Shown here: positions 9,067 through 17,211 of the stretch, one piece after another
Position numbering within the stretch: position 1 is the stretch's first letter
How the letters are laid out: each line of letters opens with the position of its first letter
Origin: CAZNOG01 sp964574635
GTDB lineage: Bacteria; Bacteroidota; Bacteroidia; Flavobacteriales_D; Cryomorphaceae
Assembly: GCA_964574635.1 (NCBI GenBank)
Contig: CAZNOG010000025.1
Span: forward strand, 1-26,112
DNA: 26,112 bases
Direction: 5' to 3'
Translations under genes and position numbers: made by a program
Notes under the pieces: model-generated
The model's input: only the letters and a program-made list of their open reading frames with translations
The model's database searches: none
What the model was told of the DNA's origin: nothing

Positions 9067-10116
9067 GTGCGCAAGTACCGAATACATAAACGTCAATTGC
9101 TCTTCAAAAAGCCGGCCGGCACCTCCCGCGGTGTCCTGCGCCAAAAACCCGCGTGGTACGTCGAAGTGTCCGAAGGTGACAAATACGGCTTGGGGGAATG
9201 CGGACTCTTGCCGGGGCTGTCCACAGACGACCGGCCTGAATTTGAATCCGCTTTGCGCGCCAGACTCGACGCGTGGGCTGATCACCGCGATTTTCCGGAA
9301 AAATTCCGTTGGCCTTCCATCGAATTCGGCGTCGAAACGGCCCTGACTTCCCTCGCCGCCCAAGACCCGTACCGCCCTTTCCCGTCGGCGTTCACCCAGG
9401 GTACTCTGTCCCTACCCATCAACGGCCTCATTTGGATGGGCGGCGAAGACGACATGCTCGCCCAAGCCCGTGAAAAAATCGCACAGGGATTCCGCTGCAT
9501 CAAAATGAAGATCGGAGCCATCGACTTCGACTCGGAAATTCGGGTGATCGAAACCATTCGCAGGGAATACAACCCCCGGCAAATCGAAATTCGCGTCGAT
9601 GCAAACGGCGCGTTTTCACCCGAGGAAGCGAAGGAGAAATTGGAAGTTCTGCACAAACTCGACGTGCACTCCATCGAACAACCCTTGAAAGCCGGACGGT
9701 GGGACGCCACGGCTGAACTGTGCCGCACGTCGCGTTTGCCCATCGCGCTCGACGAAGACCTCATCGGCTTGCCGCCAAGGGAAAAAGGCGGGGCCCTTCT
9801 CGACGCGATACGCCCCTGGGCCATCATCCTGAAACCGGGATTGCTCGGCGGTTTCGAAGCCACCGACCAATGGATCGAATTGGCGGAGGAACGGGGCGTG
9901 AAGTGGTGGATCACGTCGGCGCTGGAATCGAACGTGGGCCTGAACGCCATCGCTCAATTCACCGCCCGCAAAATGCCCCTCATTGCCCAAGGCTTGGGCA
10001 CGGGATCCCTCTATACCAACAATCCCGAATCCCCTCTGTACATCGAGAGGGGACGCATCGCGTGGAACCCCTACGCCGAATGGGAAAATCCTTTTTCGGA
10101 TGCATCCATTCCTTGA
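9067..10116 (+). CDS. menC: o-succinylbenzoate synthase
   Basis: MenC is an enolase-superfamily enzyme that dehydrates SHCHC to o-succinylbenzoate in menaquinone biosynthesis. The visible active-site set is complete: the KxK catalytic lysine motif (CIKMKIG), metal ligands in RVDANG, SIEQP and ALDEDL, and the second catalytic lysine in IILKPGLLGG. The N-terminal capping domain contains FKKPAGTSRGVL, common in Bacteroidota MenC. GTG 9067 gives 349 residues. TTG 9058, which overlaps the menA stop, is an alternative start adding three residues. The 3' end overlaps menE by 17 bases, which supports co-transcription and coupling with menA and menE. Confidence 0.95.
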   Translation: MRKYRIHKRQLLFKKPAGTSRGVLRQKPAWYVEVSEGDKYGLGECGLLPGLSTDDRPEFESALRARLDAWADHRDFPEKFRWPSIEFGVETALTSLAAQDPYRPFPSAFTQGTLSLPINGLIWMGGEDDMLAQAREKIAQGFRCIKMKIGAIDFDSEIRVIETIRREYNPRQIEIRVDANGAFSPEEAKEKLEVLHKLDVHSIEQPLKAGRWDATAELCRTSRLPIALDEDLIGLPPREKGGALLDAIRPWAIILKPGLLGGFEATDQWIELAEERGVKWWITSALESNVGLNAIAQFTARKMPLIAQGLGTGSLYTNNPESPLYIERGRIAWNPYAEWENPFSDASIP

Positions 10117-11173
10117 CGTACCGGGACTGTGGCTGAACGGCGTTTTCCACTCGAGGGAAGCGCTGCTCGCGCGCGATGATCACCGCCGCGACAACGGAAA
10201 TTTTGTGGAAGAAGTCCTTGATTTCGCCAAATGCCTCGCATTACCTCAACGGGATTTACCGGTGACGACTTCGGGCTCGACCGGAACCCCCAAAATCCTA
10301 AAACACCCCAAAACGTCCGTGTGGCTCAGCGCCGAAGCCACCAATGCGCACTTCGGTTTGCAGGAGGGAACCCGCGCCCTGCTTTCCCTGCCCATGGGGT
10401 TCATCGCGGGAAAAATGATGGTCGCCCGCGCCATGGCCGGAGGCTACGAACTGCTGGCCATCCCCCCCAGGGCCAATCCCTTGGCGGAGGTTCCCGCCGA
10501 GATGAAAATCGATTTCGCACCACTCACCCCGCACCAAGCGGCCGTCATGGTGGAAAAAATTCCCGCCCGTCTGGCGCGCATCGGTAAGATTTTGCTGGGG
10601 GGCGGCATGGCCGATACGACTTTGCGCGGGCAACTCGTCTGTGCGGGCTGCCGTGCCTTCATCGGATTCGGTATGGCGGAAACGCTGAGCCATTTCGCCG
10701 TGGCGGAGATTTCGCCCGATGCAGAACCCGAATACGTGCCTTTGCCGGGCGTGCGTGTGGAAACCGAAGCCAACGGCCGACTCGTGGTACACCGTCCCGA
10801 CGTGCTCGACGCGCCTCTGCGCACCAACGACATCGTGGAGTTCACCCCGAAGGGATTTCGATTTTTGGGCCGTGCCGACAACGCCATCGTATCCGGGGGC
10901 ATCAATATTTTCCCGGAAGAAATCGAACGGAAAATCGCGCCGTTCATGGCGGGCGACTTCTTCGTGGCGGGCACGCCCCACCCCATATGGGGCGCGCAAG
11001 TGACCCTTTTCGTCAGCGACGGGCGCGATGAAAACCGCGACCTCTCGAAGGCGGGGCTGAGTGCCTTCGAAAAGCCCAAAAAAGTGGTCGGACCCGGCGA
11101 ATTCCTGTACACCGATTCGGGCAAAATCCGACGCCGGGCTACGGTGAAAAAATGGTTGGAGGAGGGTTTTTGA
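10100..11173 (+). CDS. menE: o-succinylbenzoate-CoA ligase, short Bacteroidota form
   Basis: MenE is an ANL-superfamily adenylate-forming enzyme that activates o-succinylbenzoate to its CoA ester. Visible motifs in order are the P-loop TTSGSTGTPK, FGMAETLSH (the YGMTE position), RTNDIVEF (TGD position, here TND), FRFLGRADNAIVSGGINIFP, and the C-terminal lysine region TDSGKIRRRATVK. The protein has 357 residues, about 100 fewer than the enterobacterial enzyme, because the N-terminal part is reduced as is usual in this phylum. I chose ATG 10100 because the same frame upstream of it is just the menC sequence out of register. The gene ends nine bases before the convergent rluD stop. Confidence 0.93.
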   Translation: MHPFLDVPGLWLNGVFHSREALLARDDHRRDNGNFVEEVLDFAKCLALPQRDLPVTTSGSTGTPKILKHPKTSVWLSAEATNAHFGLQEGTRALLSLPMGFIAGKMMVARAMAGGYELLAIPPRANPLAEVPAEMKIDFAPLTPHQAAVMVEKIPARLARIGKILLGGGMADTTLRGQLVCAGCRAFIGFGMAETLSHFAVAEISPDAEPEYVPLPGVRVETEANGRLVVHRPDVLDAPLRTNDIVEFTPKGFRFLGRADNAIVSGGINIFPEEIERKIAPFMAGDFFVAGTPHPIWGAQVTLFVSDGRDENRDLSKAGLSAFEKPKKVVGPGEFLYTDSGKIRRRATVKKWLEEGF

Positions 11174-11182
11174 GGGTGTGGC

Positions 11183-12217
11183 TCAGCGGGACGAGATGTA
11201 ACTTTCCCACCGGTCTATCACCTGCTTGAAATTCTCGGGCAAAGGCGACTTGAACGACATGCGCTCCCCCGTCTCGGGGTGATCGATCGACAAGGTATGG
11301 GCGTGCAGGGCCTGACGGGGCAGCAGCTCGAAATTATTGACCACGAACTGCTTGTACTTGCTGAAGGTGGTTCCTTTGAGAATGCGGTCTCCGCCGTATT
11401 CGGGGTCGTTGAACAACGGGTGACCTATGTGGCGGAAGTGCACGCGGATCTGATGGGTGCGGCCGGTGGCGAGCTTGCACTCCACCAAAGTGACGTAGTG
11501 AAGGCGCTTGAGAACGCGGTAATGTGTGAGCGCGTACTTGCCGTACTCGCCGTCGGGAAAAACTTCCATGACCTTCCTGTTTTTCGGCGACCGCCCGATG
11601 TGCCCCTCTATTTCACTGTCCGATTCTATGTCGCCCCAAGCCAACGCCAAGTAGCGCCGATCGATGGTGCGGTCGAAAAATTGTTTGGCCAAGCGCGTCA
11701 GCGCCGATTCGGTTTTGGCCACCACCATCACTCCGGTGGTGTTTTTGTCCAGTCGGTGCACCAGACCGGGCCTTCCCGGTACGGCGCCCTCGGCTTCGGG
11801 CAGCTTCCCGAAGTGATGCAGCAATGCGTTGACCAAGGTGCCGCTGTAATTCCCGTACCCGGGGTGAACCACCATGTCGGCGGGTTTGTCCACCACCACG
11901 ATGCTGTCGTCTTCGTACAACACGTCGATGGGAATGTCTTGGGGGATCAACTCTATTTCCCGCTGCGGATAAGGCAATACGATGGTGATCTCGTCGCCGG
12001 GCTTGACCTTGTAATTCGACTTTACGGGCTGGCCGCCCACGTGGATGTTGCCGTCGGAGGCGGCGTTCTGCAATTTGTTGCGCGAGGTATTGGGCACCCT
12101 GTCCATCAAGAACTTGTCTATGCGCAAGGGCACCTGACCGGGATCGGCCACAAAACGGTAATGCTCGAAGAGGTCTTCCTCTCCCTCGTCCGGCTCTTTG
12201 TCGTCGTGCAAGGTCAT
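11183..12217 (-). CDS. rluD: RluD-family 23S rRNA pseudouridine synthase
   Basis: This protein isomerises uridine to pseudouridine in large-subunit rRNA. It has 344 residues from ATG 12217. An N-terminal S4 RNA-binding domain (residues about 25-90: RIDKFLMDRVPNTSRNKLQN, VKPGDEITI) is followed by the RluA/RluD catalytic domain. The catalytic aspartate motif is RPGLVHRLDKNTTGV, and the conserved GRTHQIRVH occurs later. VVDKPADMVVHPGYGN is the usual entry to the catalytic domain. The exact target uridines are inferred from family membership. ATG 12217 overlaps the TGA of the upstream T9SS gene (ATGA), so this is the third gene of a coupled chain. Longer readings of the frame into the neighbour are antiparallel noise. 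Confidence 0.95.
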   Translation of the reverse strand: MTLHDDKEPDEGEEDLFEHYRFVADPGQVPLRIDKFLMDRVPNTSRNKLQNAASDGNIHVGGQPVKSNYKVKPGDEITIVLPYPQREIELIPQDIPIDVLYEDDSIVVVDKPADMVVHPGYGNYSGTLVNALLHHFGKLPEAEGAVPGRPGLVHRLDKNTTGVMVVAKTESALTRLAKQFFDRTIDRRYLALAWGDIESDSEIEGHIGRSPKNRKVMEVFPDGEYGKYALTHYRVLKRLHYVTLVECKLATGRTHQIRVHFRHIGHPLFNDPEYGGDRILKGTTFSKYKQFVVNNFELLPRQALHAHTLSIDHPETGERMSFKSPLPENFKQVIDRWESYISSR

Positions 12218-14079
12218 CGAGCGATGGCGAATTTGGTCACCCCGACCATTCCGTCGGTTATCCGAACTGCCAGCACGTAAAGTCCGTCGGGCAAGGAAGA
12301 CACGTCCAGCGTGGCCGGCGAGGTCACACGCTTTTGCACCACCTGCCTGCCTTGTAAGTCGTAAACGGTCACTTCGCCCTCGTCCGAACCGCGGAAGCCG
12401 ACATTCAACCGGTCGGTGGCGGGATTGGGATGAAGGGTGACGGTCTCCTCGCGGTACCGCCGCGTTCCGGTCACGAGGTCTTCGTACCCCGGCGTAGTGA
12501 ACATGGGCCGGATCATCAGTGAAGCCTGCTCGGCCAGAATGGTGGGGTTCCACCCGCTGCCGTCGTTGAAAAACAAGCGGCCCGCGTTGCCCTGCGTGTT
12601 GAAATCCAGCCCGATGATGATGCCCTCGCTTTGGTTGGATTGTCGGTACCCGGCGAAATAACTCCCCGAGGGAATGAACACCGGTTCCTCGAATTGGTAG
12701 ATGATGGCTTCCTGGTAACCCTCTTCGCCGTACTCGATCACTTGGGCCGCTTCGGCGATGACGGCTCCCGGCAATCCCCCCGCGTCTTCCCACAATACCA
12801 AGGTGAACGTAGTTCCCGAAAAGTCCAAACCGTAGGGCATGGTGTAAATCTGCAACGCCCAGATGGAATCCGGCTTGTAATTGGTGAAGCGCAGCGCGGC
12901 TTCACTTCCGTTTCCGCTCACTCCGTAACCGGCTTCGGCGCTGCCGTCGTCGTACGCGTAGTGGGTAAAGAAGTGCTGCCGGAAGCGCAGCGTATCGTTG
13001 CTGGCCGTGTGCTGGAAATCGGCTACGCCGTGAAGGATTTCCACGTCGACGTACAATTCCTCGTCGGCCAATGACGGGTCGTACACGAAATCGGAAGGAG
13101 AAGAGGCCACTTGGTGGGTGTAATCCAAAACCTGTCCCCCTTGTATGGCGGGACTATTCGTATTGGGCAGGTCGGCCAGTACGGTGCCCTCGTGCAGCAC
13201 ACGGATTTTGTTCCCCTCCAAAGTTCGAGGCCCGTCGTTCAAGTTGCGGAGGGTCACGGTGAGGCTCGGCTTCATGTGGGTGGCGGGGTTCACGGCGAAA
13301 TGCGACAGCGGCATGGAGGTGAAGTCCTTCAGCAAAGTGAATTCTTGACGCACGAAAGCCACGTCGTTGTTGATCGGCTCCGCGTTGATCTTGTTGATGT
13401 CCAACCACACGTAATCGAGGTTCCACACGCTGAACACGCCTTGCAAAAAAGCGAAATTGCGGAACCGGAATCGAAAGCCGTCTTTGAGGAAGCGCTCATC
13501 GACGATGGGCACGTACACGAAGGTGAATTCTTCGGGATTCTGAACGTCGAGGGTGGACCAAGCCCAAATCCACTCCTCCTCGTCGGGGGCGTAAAACTCG
13601 AGCACCAGTGAATCGCCCATGAGGTTGGGTCCGTAAAAGGCACGTCCCTTGGGTTGGAAATAAAAACTCAACCCCACGCTGTCGGCCGGTGAATACGCCA
13701 GTTGAATGGATTCGGAGGTCAGCGTGTCGGCCGGTCCGGAACCGGAGGCAAAATCGTAAGGCATTCCGTATTCGTCGGTGCCGTCGAAGCTCACCACGCC
13801 CACCGTCGGGGGGTTCACGCCCATGCCCGTATTGCGCACGGCGTACCGATCGGTCCACAGCGCTTTGTTTCCGGCCGCGTTTCCGGGAAACCGATCCGCA
13901 CTGAAATCATCCACGAAGGGCAGAGCCAAGGAGCCGTCGTCCTTGGGTGCGTTCACGGCGTGGGTAATTTTTTCGGTGCGCACCGCCCTCTCCGTGGCGA
14001 TGGTCGCCGGCGCGATGAATTCTTGGGCCACACCGGCGAAGGGCACACACATCAGAAGAAGGAAAGGAATCGGTTTCAT
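12214..14079 (-). CDS. T9SS secreted protein, type A sorting domain
   Basis: This 621-residue exported protein has no recognised enzymatic function. Residues 1-19 are a signal peptide (MKPIPFLLLMCVPFAGVAQ). The body is beta-rich with many aromatic and acidic residues, and includes lectin or jelly-roll-like stretches (LPFVDDFSADRFPG, LVLEFYAPDEEEWIWAWSTL, LDYVWLDINKI). The last 75-80 residues are a T9SS C-terminal sorting domain: VTLHPNPATDRLNVGF, VTVYDLQGRQV, SSLPDGLYVLAV. It should cross the outer membrane by T9SS and be released or attached to the surface. It overlaps the PASTA gene upstream and rluD downstream by four bases each (ATGA). The product is probably structural or adhesive, but nothing in the sequence proves that. 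Confidence 0.93.
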   Translation of the reverse strand: MKPIPFLLLMCVPFAGVAQEFIAPATIATERAVRTEKITHAVNAPKDDGSLALPFVDDFSADRFPGNAAGNKALWTDRYAVRNTGMGVNPPTVGVVSFDGTDEYGMPYDFASGSGPADTLTSESIQLAYSPADSVGLSFYFQPKGRAFYGPNLMGDSLVLEFYAPDEEEWIWAWSTLDVQNPEEFTFVYVPIVDERFLKDGFRFRFRNFAFLQGVFSVWNLDYVWLDINKINAEPINNDVAFVRQEFTLLKDFTSMPLSHFAVNPATHMKPSLTVTLRNLNDGPRTLEGNKIRVLHEGTVLADLPNTNSPAIQGGQVLDYTHQVASSPSDFVYDPSLADEELYVDVEILHGVADFQHTASNDTLRFRQHFFTHYAYDDGSAEAGYGVSGNGSEAALRFTNYKPDSIWALQIYTMPYGLDFSGTTFTLVLWEDAGGLPGAVIAEAAQVIEYGEEGYQEAIIYQFEEPVFIPSGSYFAGYRQSNQSEGIIIGLDFNTQGNAGRLFFNDGSGWNPTILAEQASLMIRPMFTTPGYEDLVTGTRRYREETVTLHPNPATDRLNVGFRGSDEGEVTVYDLQGRQVVQKRVTSPATLDVSSLPDGLYVLAVRITDGMVGVTKFAIAR

Positions 14080-14918
14080 GGCGTTTCGATGGTTTCCTCG
14101 GCTTCGGTTTCGGGAGTCCGGCTTTCCGGCCGGAATTCCCGGGCTTTGGCCGAGTCGGTGGTTAAATAGAGTTCGACGTACGTGCCCATGCGCACCTCGG
14201 CATCCGGGGCGGGAATTTGGTTCACCACGAATGCCCCGGCCGTATCGGAGGCGGTGCGGCAACCTTGGCAACTCATGATCTCACCGGTATTCAGGGAATA
14301 GGCGTTCAGCGTTTCCGCCGCCGAATTGAATGCCAGGCCGAGTACCCGGGGCACGACGGTACGCACGTTGGACTCTTGACCCAGCACGAGTTTTATGGCC
14401 TCCCCTTTCCGGATTTGATCACCCGGCTTGATGGGACGGCCTTGGTACAACTGCTCGAGCACGCAATCGGTACAGGCTTCGTCGGGTTTGTACTCCAAGG
14501 CTTCCACGCGCAAACCCGCGATTTCGATCAGCGGGAGGGCGATCCTCTTCGATCGCCCCACGAGGTCGGGCATTTGCACCATCTCGGGGAGCAAACTGTT
14601 GACCGTAAGGAAAATCGTCCGTCCTTTTTTGACCTGCTTGCCGGCGGGCGGATTCTGCGACACCACGGTGCCCCGCGTGCCCACGTCGCTGTAAATGCTG
14701 TCGGTCACTTCGTAAACCAGGTCGTAATTGCCCAATACCGTTTCGAGTTTATCGATGGGAAAACCCGTGAGATCCGGCACTTCGATGGACTTGCCGTGCC
14801 GCGTGTAAGCCGAGAGCCAAATCGTCATTCCCCAGAGCAACAAGGCGAAAAACACCCCGATGAGGAGGATGTTCTTCCACACGCGCCCGCTAAATAAAAA
14901 ACGAAAAAATCCTTTCAT
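14076..14918 (-). CDS. Membrane-anchored PASTA-domain protein
   Basis: This 280-residue protein has a short cytoplasmic start, one transmembrane helix (residues about 16-37: NILLIGVFFALLLWGMTIWL) and three periplasmic PASTA domains, beginning VPDLTGFPIDK, MPDLVGRSKRI and VPRVLGLAFNS. PASTA domains bind muropeptides or beta-lactam-like ligands in cell-wall kinases and penicillin-binding proteins. Here there is no kinase or transpeptidase part, as in the stand-alone Bacteroidota form. PASTA 2 and 3 each carry a Cys pair (CTDC, CQGC). The tail is rich in Glu, Thr and Pro (PETEAEETIETP). The gene lies head to head with ddl, another wall gene, and heads the chain with the T9SS gene and rluD. Its exact role is unknown. 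Confidence 0.92.
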   Translation of the reverse strand: MKGFFRFLFSGRVWKNILLIGVFFALLLWGMTIWLSAYTRHGKSIEVPDLTGFPIDKLETVLGNYDLVYEVTDSIYSDVGTRGTVVSQNPPAGKQVKKGRTIFLTVNSLLPEMVQMPDLVGRSKRIALPLIEIAGLRVEALEYKPDEACTDCVLEQLYQGRPIKPGDQIRKGEAIKLVLGQESNVRTVVPRVLGLAFNSAAETLNAYSLNTGEIMSCQGCRTASDTAGAFVVNQIPAPDAEVRMGTYVELYLTTDSAKAREFRPESRTPETEAEETIETP

Positions 14919-14938
14919 TCAATCGGTTCAGAAACGGA

Positions 14939-14946
14939 CAAAGATA
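14939..14946 (-). promoter_or_regulatory. Bacteroidota -7 motif upstream of PASTA gene
   Basis: The minus strand reads TATCTTTG, an exact match to the TAnnTTTG -7 consensus of the primary Bacteroidota sigma factor, 20 bases before the PASTA ATG. TTTG boxes exist upstream, but at spacings of 9 and 25 bases rather than the usual 19 or so. It probably drives the PASTA-T9SS-rluD chain. Confidence 0.5.
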
Positions 14947-15129
14947 GCACTCGACCAAAAACACACACCGCCAAAACGGGAATTGTTCCCTTCTATTTCA
15001 CCGAAGAGAAAATCGGGTTCGGCTCCCGCCGTGTTTCCGTGTCGTGAGCGGCAGCTCAACCCACCCATCCCCACCTGAACAATGGCCTTTGCAAAGCTGT
15101 TTCATCGACCAAACCAAAACACCTGCATT

Positions 15130-15366
15130 ATGCCCGGAAAGAAATCGAACATCAAAGACAAGGAGCAGTACGAAGCCCTTCGCGACAAGGGAATGAGCAA
15201 GGAAAAGGCCGCGCGCATCGCCAATACGCGCAACCCCGACCACGATTCCAGACCCTACGAAGAAAGGAGCAAAGACGAACTCTACGAAACGGCCAAGAAA
15301 ATAGGAATCGAAGGCCGGAGCAAAATGGACAAAAAAGAACTCATCCGCGCCATCGAAAAGCACTGA
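15130..15366 (+). CDS. Small Rho_N/SAP-like domain protein
   Basis: This gene encodes 78 highly charged residues from ATG 15130 (MPGKKSNIKDKEQYEALRDK...). An ATG at 15082 in the same frame would add 16 residues that look unrelated to the family. The N-terminal half has the motif KEQYEALRDKGMSKEKAARIAN. The C-terminal half, RSKDELYETAKKIGIEGRSK then MDKKELIRAIEKH, is a helix-extended-loop-helix like the Rho termination factor N-terminal or SAP fold, which binds nucleic acid. Small proteins of this type are widespread and often annotated as Rho_N-domain proteins; their cellular role is not established. It lies alone between the divergent PASTA promoter and ddl. Confidence 0.85.
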   Translation: MPGKKSNIKDKEQYEALRDKGMSKEKAARIANTRNPDHDSRPYEERSKDELYETAKKIGIEGRSKMDKKELIRAIEKH

Positions 15367-15544
15367 GGCCGCCGGTAAGTTCGAGATACTGCGCCGAATG
15401 AGGCTTTCGCCATCGGCCGCAAATCCGACCTCAACGGCTGCGGAGGCGACTCGCCGGAAGCACCCCTCCACCCCTACGCCGGTGTTCAATACGCCGGTGT
15501 TCAAAAAATAGCGCTTCGTCCACGGCGCCGGTTCCGGAAGGAAT

Positions 15545-15552
15545 TACCTTTG
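15545..15552 (+). promoter_or_regulatory. Bacteroidota -7 motif upstream of ddl
   Basis: TACCTTTG matches the TAnnTTTG -7 consensus exactly and ends 32 bases before the ddl ATG. I see no TTTG at the expected -33 spacing, so the call rests on one half-site plus position. The rest of the 15367-15584 spacer is GC-rich and I see no gene in it; a near-tandem GTGTTCAA at 15481-15509 (ggtgttcaatacgccggtgttcaa) is its only other visible structure. Confidence 0.4.
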
Positions 15553-15584
15553 ACTACCCCACAATCGGGTTCCATACACAATCC

Positions 15585-16559
15585 ATGAAAAAACTGGTTG
15601 GAGTAGTCTGCGGCGGGTATTCGGGCGAAGCCGCAATTTCCATGAAGAGCGCCGCGATGATCATGGATCACATCGATCCCGATCGGTACGAAGCCGTGCG
15701 CATCGTCATCGATAAACAAGGGTGGTACGCGGAAGTGAACGACGCGCGAAACCCGATTGACAAAAACGACTTTTCCTTCGTCCAATCGGGCGTGAGGCGA
15801 AAACCCGACGTGTGCTTCGTGACGGTGCACGGCACCCCCGGCGAAGACGGGAAGCTCCAGGGTTATTTCGATTTGATCCGCATGCCCTACACCACCGGCG
15901 GGGTGCTGAACACTGCGCTGACCTTCAACAAACTGATCACTTCGATCTTGCTGCGACAAATGGGTTTTCGCACGGCGGCGGGGGTGGTGGTGCACCGGCC
16001 CGAGCACTTGGACTTGGAACTGGTGGAACGGGAGCTGCGTTTTCCGCTGTTCGTAAAGCCCAACGAGGGGGGATCGAGCTTGGGGGTGAGCAAGGTGGAC
16101 CGACTCGACGAGCTGCCCGAAGCGGTGCGGCTGGCCTATGCCGAAAAATCGTCGGTGCTGATAGAGGAATACCTCGACGGGCCGGAATATACCTGCGGGG
16201 TGCTGTGCAAACCGGGTAGCTACCGGGCGCTGGCGGTGACGGAAATAGAGATGCAAAAGGCGTATTTCGACTACGCGGGCAAGTACGACTACGAGGGCAT
16301 ACGCGAGATCACTCCGGCGCGACTGCCGAGCGATCTGTACGAGAAGTGCCGCGAGACTTCGGCTCGGATCGCCGAGGCCTTGGACTGCCGCGGCATCGTG
16401 CGTGCCGATTACAAATTGATCGACGGGGAATTTTACGTGATCGAGATCAACACCACCCCGGGCATGACCGAAAAGAGCCTGGTGCCGCAACAAGCCGAGG
16501 AAGTGGGAATCAATAAACGCGAATTGGTGACGCGCATTATCGAAGCAGCGGCGTTTTGA
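15585..16559 (+). CDS. ddl: D-alanine--D-alanine ligase
   Basis: Ddl is an ATP-grasp enzyme that joins two D-alanines for the peptidoglycan stem peptide in the cytoplasm. It has 324 residues, within the family range. The N-terminal domain opens MKKLVGVVCGGYSGEAAIS. The ATP-grasp part shows FVKPNEGGSSLGVSKV, the IEEYLDGPEYTCGVL stretch and the C-terminal signature VIEINTTPGMTEKSLVPQQA with the metal-binding Glu and Asn. VHGTPGEDGKLQGYFDLIRM is the conserved substrate-side stretch. ATG 15585 has the family N-terminus directly after it. It is divergent from the PASTA gene, and the two are a natural cell-wall pairing. A long open frame on the opposite strand (15501-16604) is a GC-driven shadow. 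Confidence 0.96.
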   Translation: MKKLVGVVCGGYSGEAAISMKSAAMIMDHIDPDRYEAVRIVIDKQGWYAEVNDARNPIDKNDFSFVQSGVRRKPDVCFVTVHGTPGEDGKLQGYFDLIRMPYTTGGVLNTALTFNKLITSILLRQMGFRTAAGVVVHRPEHLDLELVERELRFPLFVKPNEGGSSLGVSKVDRLDELPEAVRLAYAEKSSVLIEEYLDGPEYTCGVLCKPGSYRALAVTEIEMQKAYFDYAGKYDYEGIREITPARLPSDLYEKCRETSARIAEALDCRGIVRADYKLIDGEFYVIEINTTPGMTEKSLVPQQAEEVGINKRELVTRIIEAAAF

Positions 16560-16583
16560 GTTTTTGTGGGTGTAACCTCGGCC

Positions 16584-16597
16584 CCCACATCCGTGGG
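16584..16597. terminator. Small hairpin between convergent ddl and rdgB
   Basis: CCCAC-ATCC-GTGGG forms a five-base-pair stem in the 73-base gap between the two convergent stops. A second GTGGG lies just upstream (16567-16571) after a T run and could compete for pairing. There is no long T tract after the hairpin, so terminator function is a guess from location. Confidence 0.22.
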
Positions 16598-16632
16598 CAG
16601 GCATGTAGTCGCACGCGAATCGGTGGCCTTGC

Positions 16633-17211
16633 TCAGGCTTTTCCCTGCCGCAGATACGCCACCAGCTTGTTCAGCGCGCGCACCCGGTGGCTGGTCAGGG
16701 CCTTGGCCTCCGCACCCATCTCGGCGTAAGTGAGTTCGCCGCCTTCAGGCAAAAACAAGGGGTCGTAGCCGAATCCCTCTTGGCCGCGTTTTTCCATGGC
16801 GATGACCCCGCTCACCTCACCGACGAACAAAGTTTGCTCCTTGGGCGACACGTATGCGATCACCGTTTTGAATTTCGCCGATCGGTCGCGGCAGCCGGCC
16901 ATGGCTTTCAGCAAGTAATCCATGTTGGCGTCGGCGTCGCGGCTGCCGGAATAATGGGCGGTATCCACCCCGGGGGCGCCCCCGAGGCAATCGACCTCCA
17001 ATCCGGAATCGTCGGCGAAGACGGCGCCGCCGTACCGGTCAAAAATGTACTTCGCCTTTTGCATGGCGTTTTCTTCCAAGGTGCGCCCCGTTTCGGGAAT
17101 TTCACCCTCAAACCCGATCTCCTTCAGGGAAACCAAAGTGAAGGCACCTTCGAGAGCTCCGGAAATCTCGCGGAGCTTGGAGGCGTTGTTGCTGGCGAAA
17201 ATCACACGCAT
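16633..17211 (-). CDS. rdgB: RdgB/HAM1 non-canonical purine NTP pyrophosphatase
   Basis: This enzyme hydrolyses dITP, ITP and XTP to the monophosphate plus pyrophosphate, keeping deaminated purines out of DNA and RNA. The 192 residues begin MRVIFASNNASKLREI, the family nucleotide-binding start (SxNxxK). FADDSGLEVDCLGGAPGVDT holds the conserved acidic pair, followed by HYSG, then GFGYDPLFLPEG and SHRVRAL near the end. ATG 17211 overlaps the acyltransferase TGA by one base (TGATG). It is the last gene of the pheT-acyltransferase-rdgB chain, so it is probably expressed by read-through and reinitiation. Confidence 0.95.
   Translation of the reverse strand: MRVIFASNNASKLREISGALEGAFTLVSLKEIGFEGEIPETGRTLEENAMQKAKYIFDRYGGAVFADDSGLEVDCLGGAPGVDTAHYSGSRDADANMDYLLKAMAGCRDRSAKFKTVIAYVSPKEQTLFVGEVSGVIAMEKRGQEGFGYDPLFLPEGGELTYAEMGAEAKALTSHRVRALNKLVAYLRQGKA

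Noticed and set aside
9983..10099. 39-codon N-terminal extension of menE
   Set aside because: It is menC sequence in another frame; MenE homology begins after ATG 10100.
11279..12280. 333-codon plus-strand frame opposite rluD
   Set aside because: Shadow of rluD; HHDAVVFVQHVDG-type sequence has no family resemblance.
12218..12793. 192-codon N-terminal extension of rluD
   Set aside because: It is the T9SS gene read out of frame; RluD homology begins just after ATG 12217, at the S4 domain.
15501..16604. 367-codon minus-strand frame covering all of ddl
   Set aside because: The opposite strand encodes a complete, motif-bearing Ddl. This frame is rich in H, R, V and F and owes its length to high GC.
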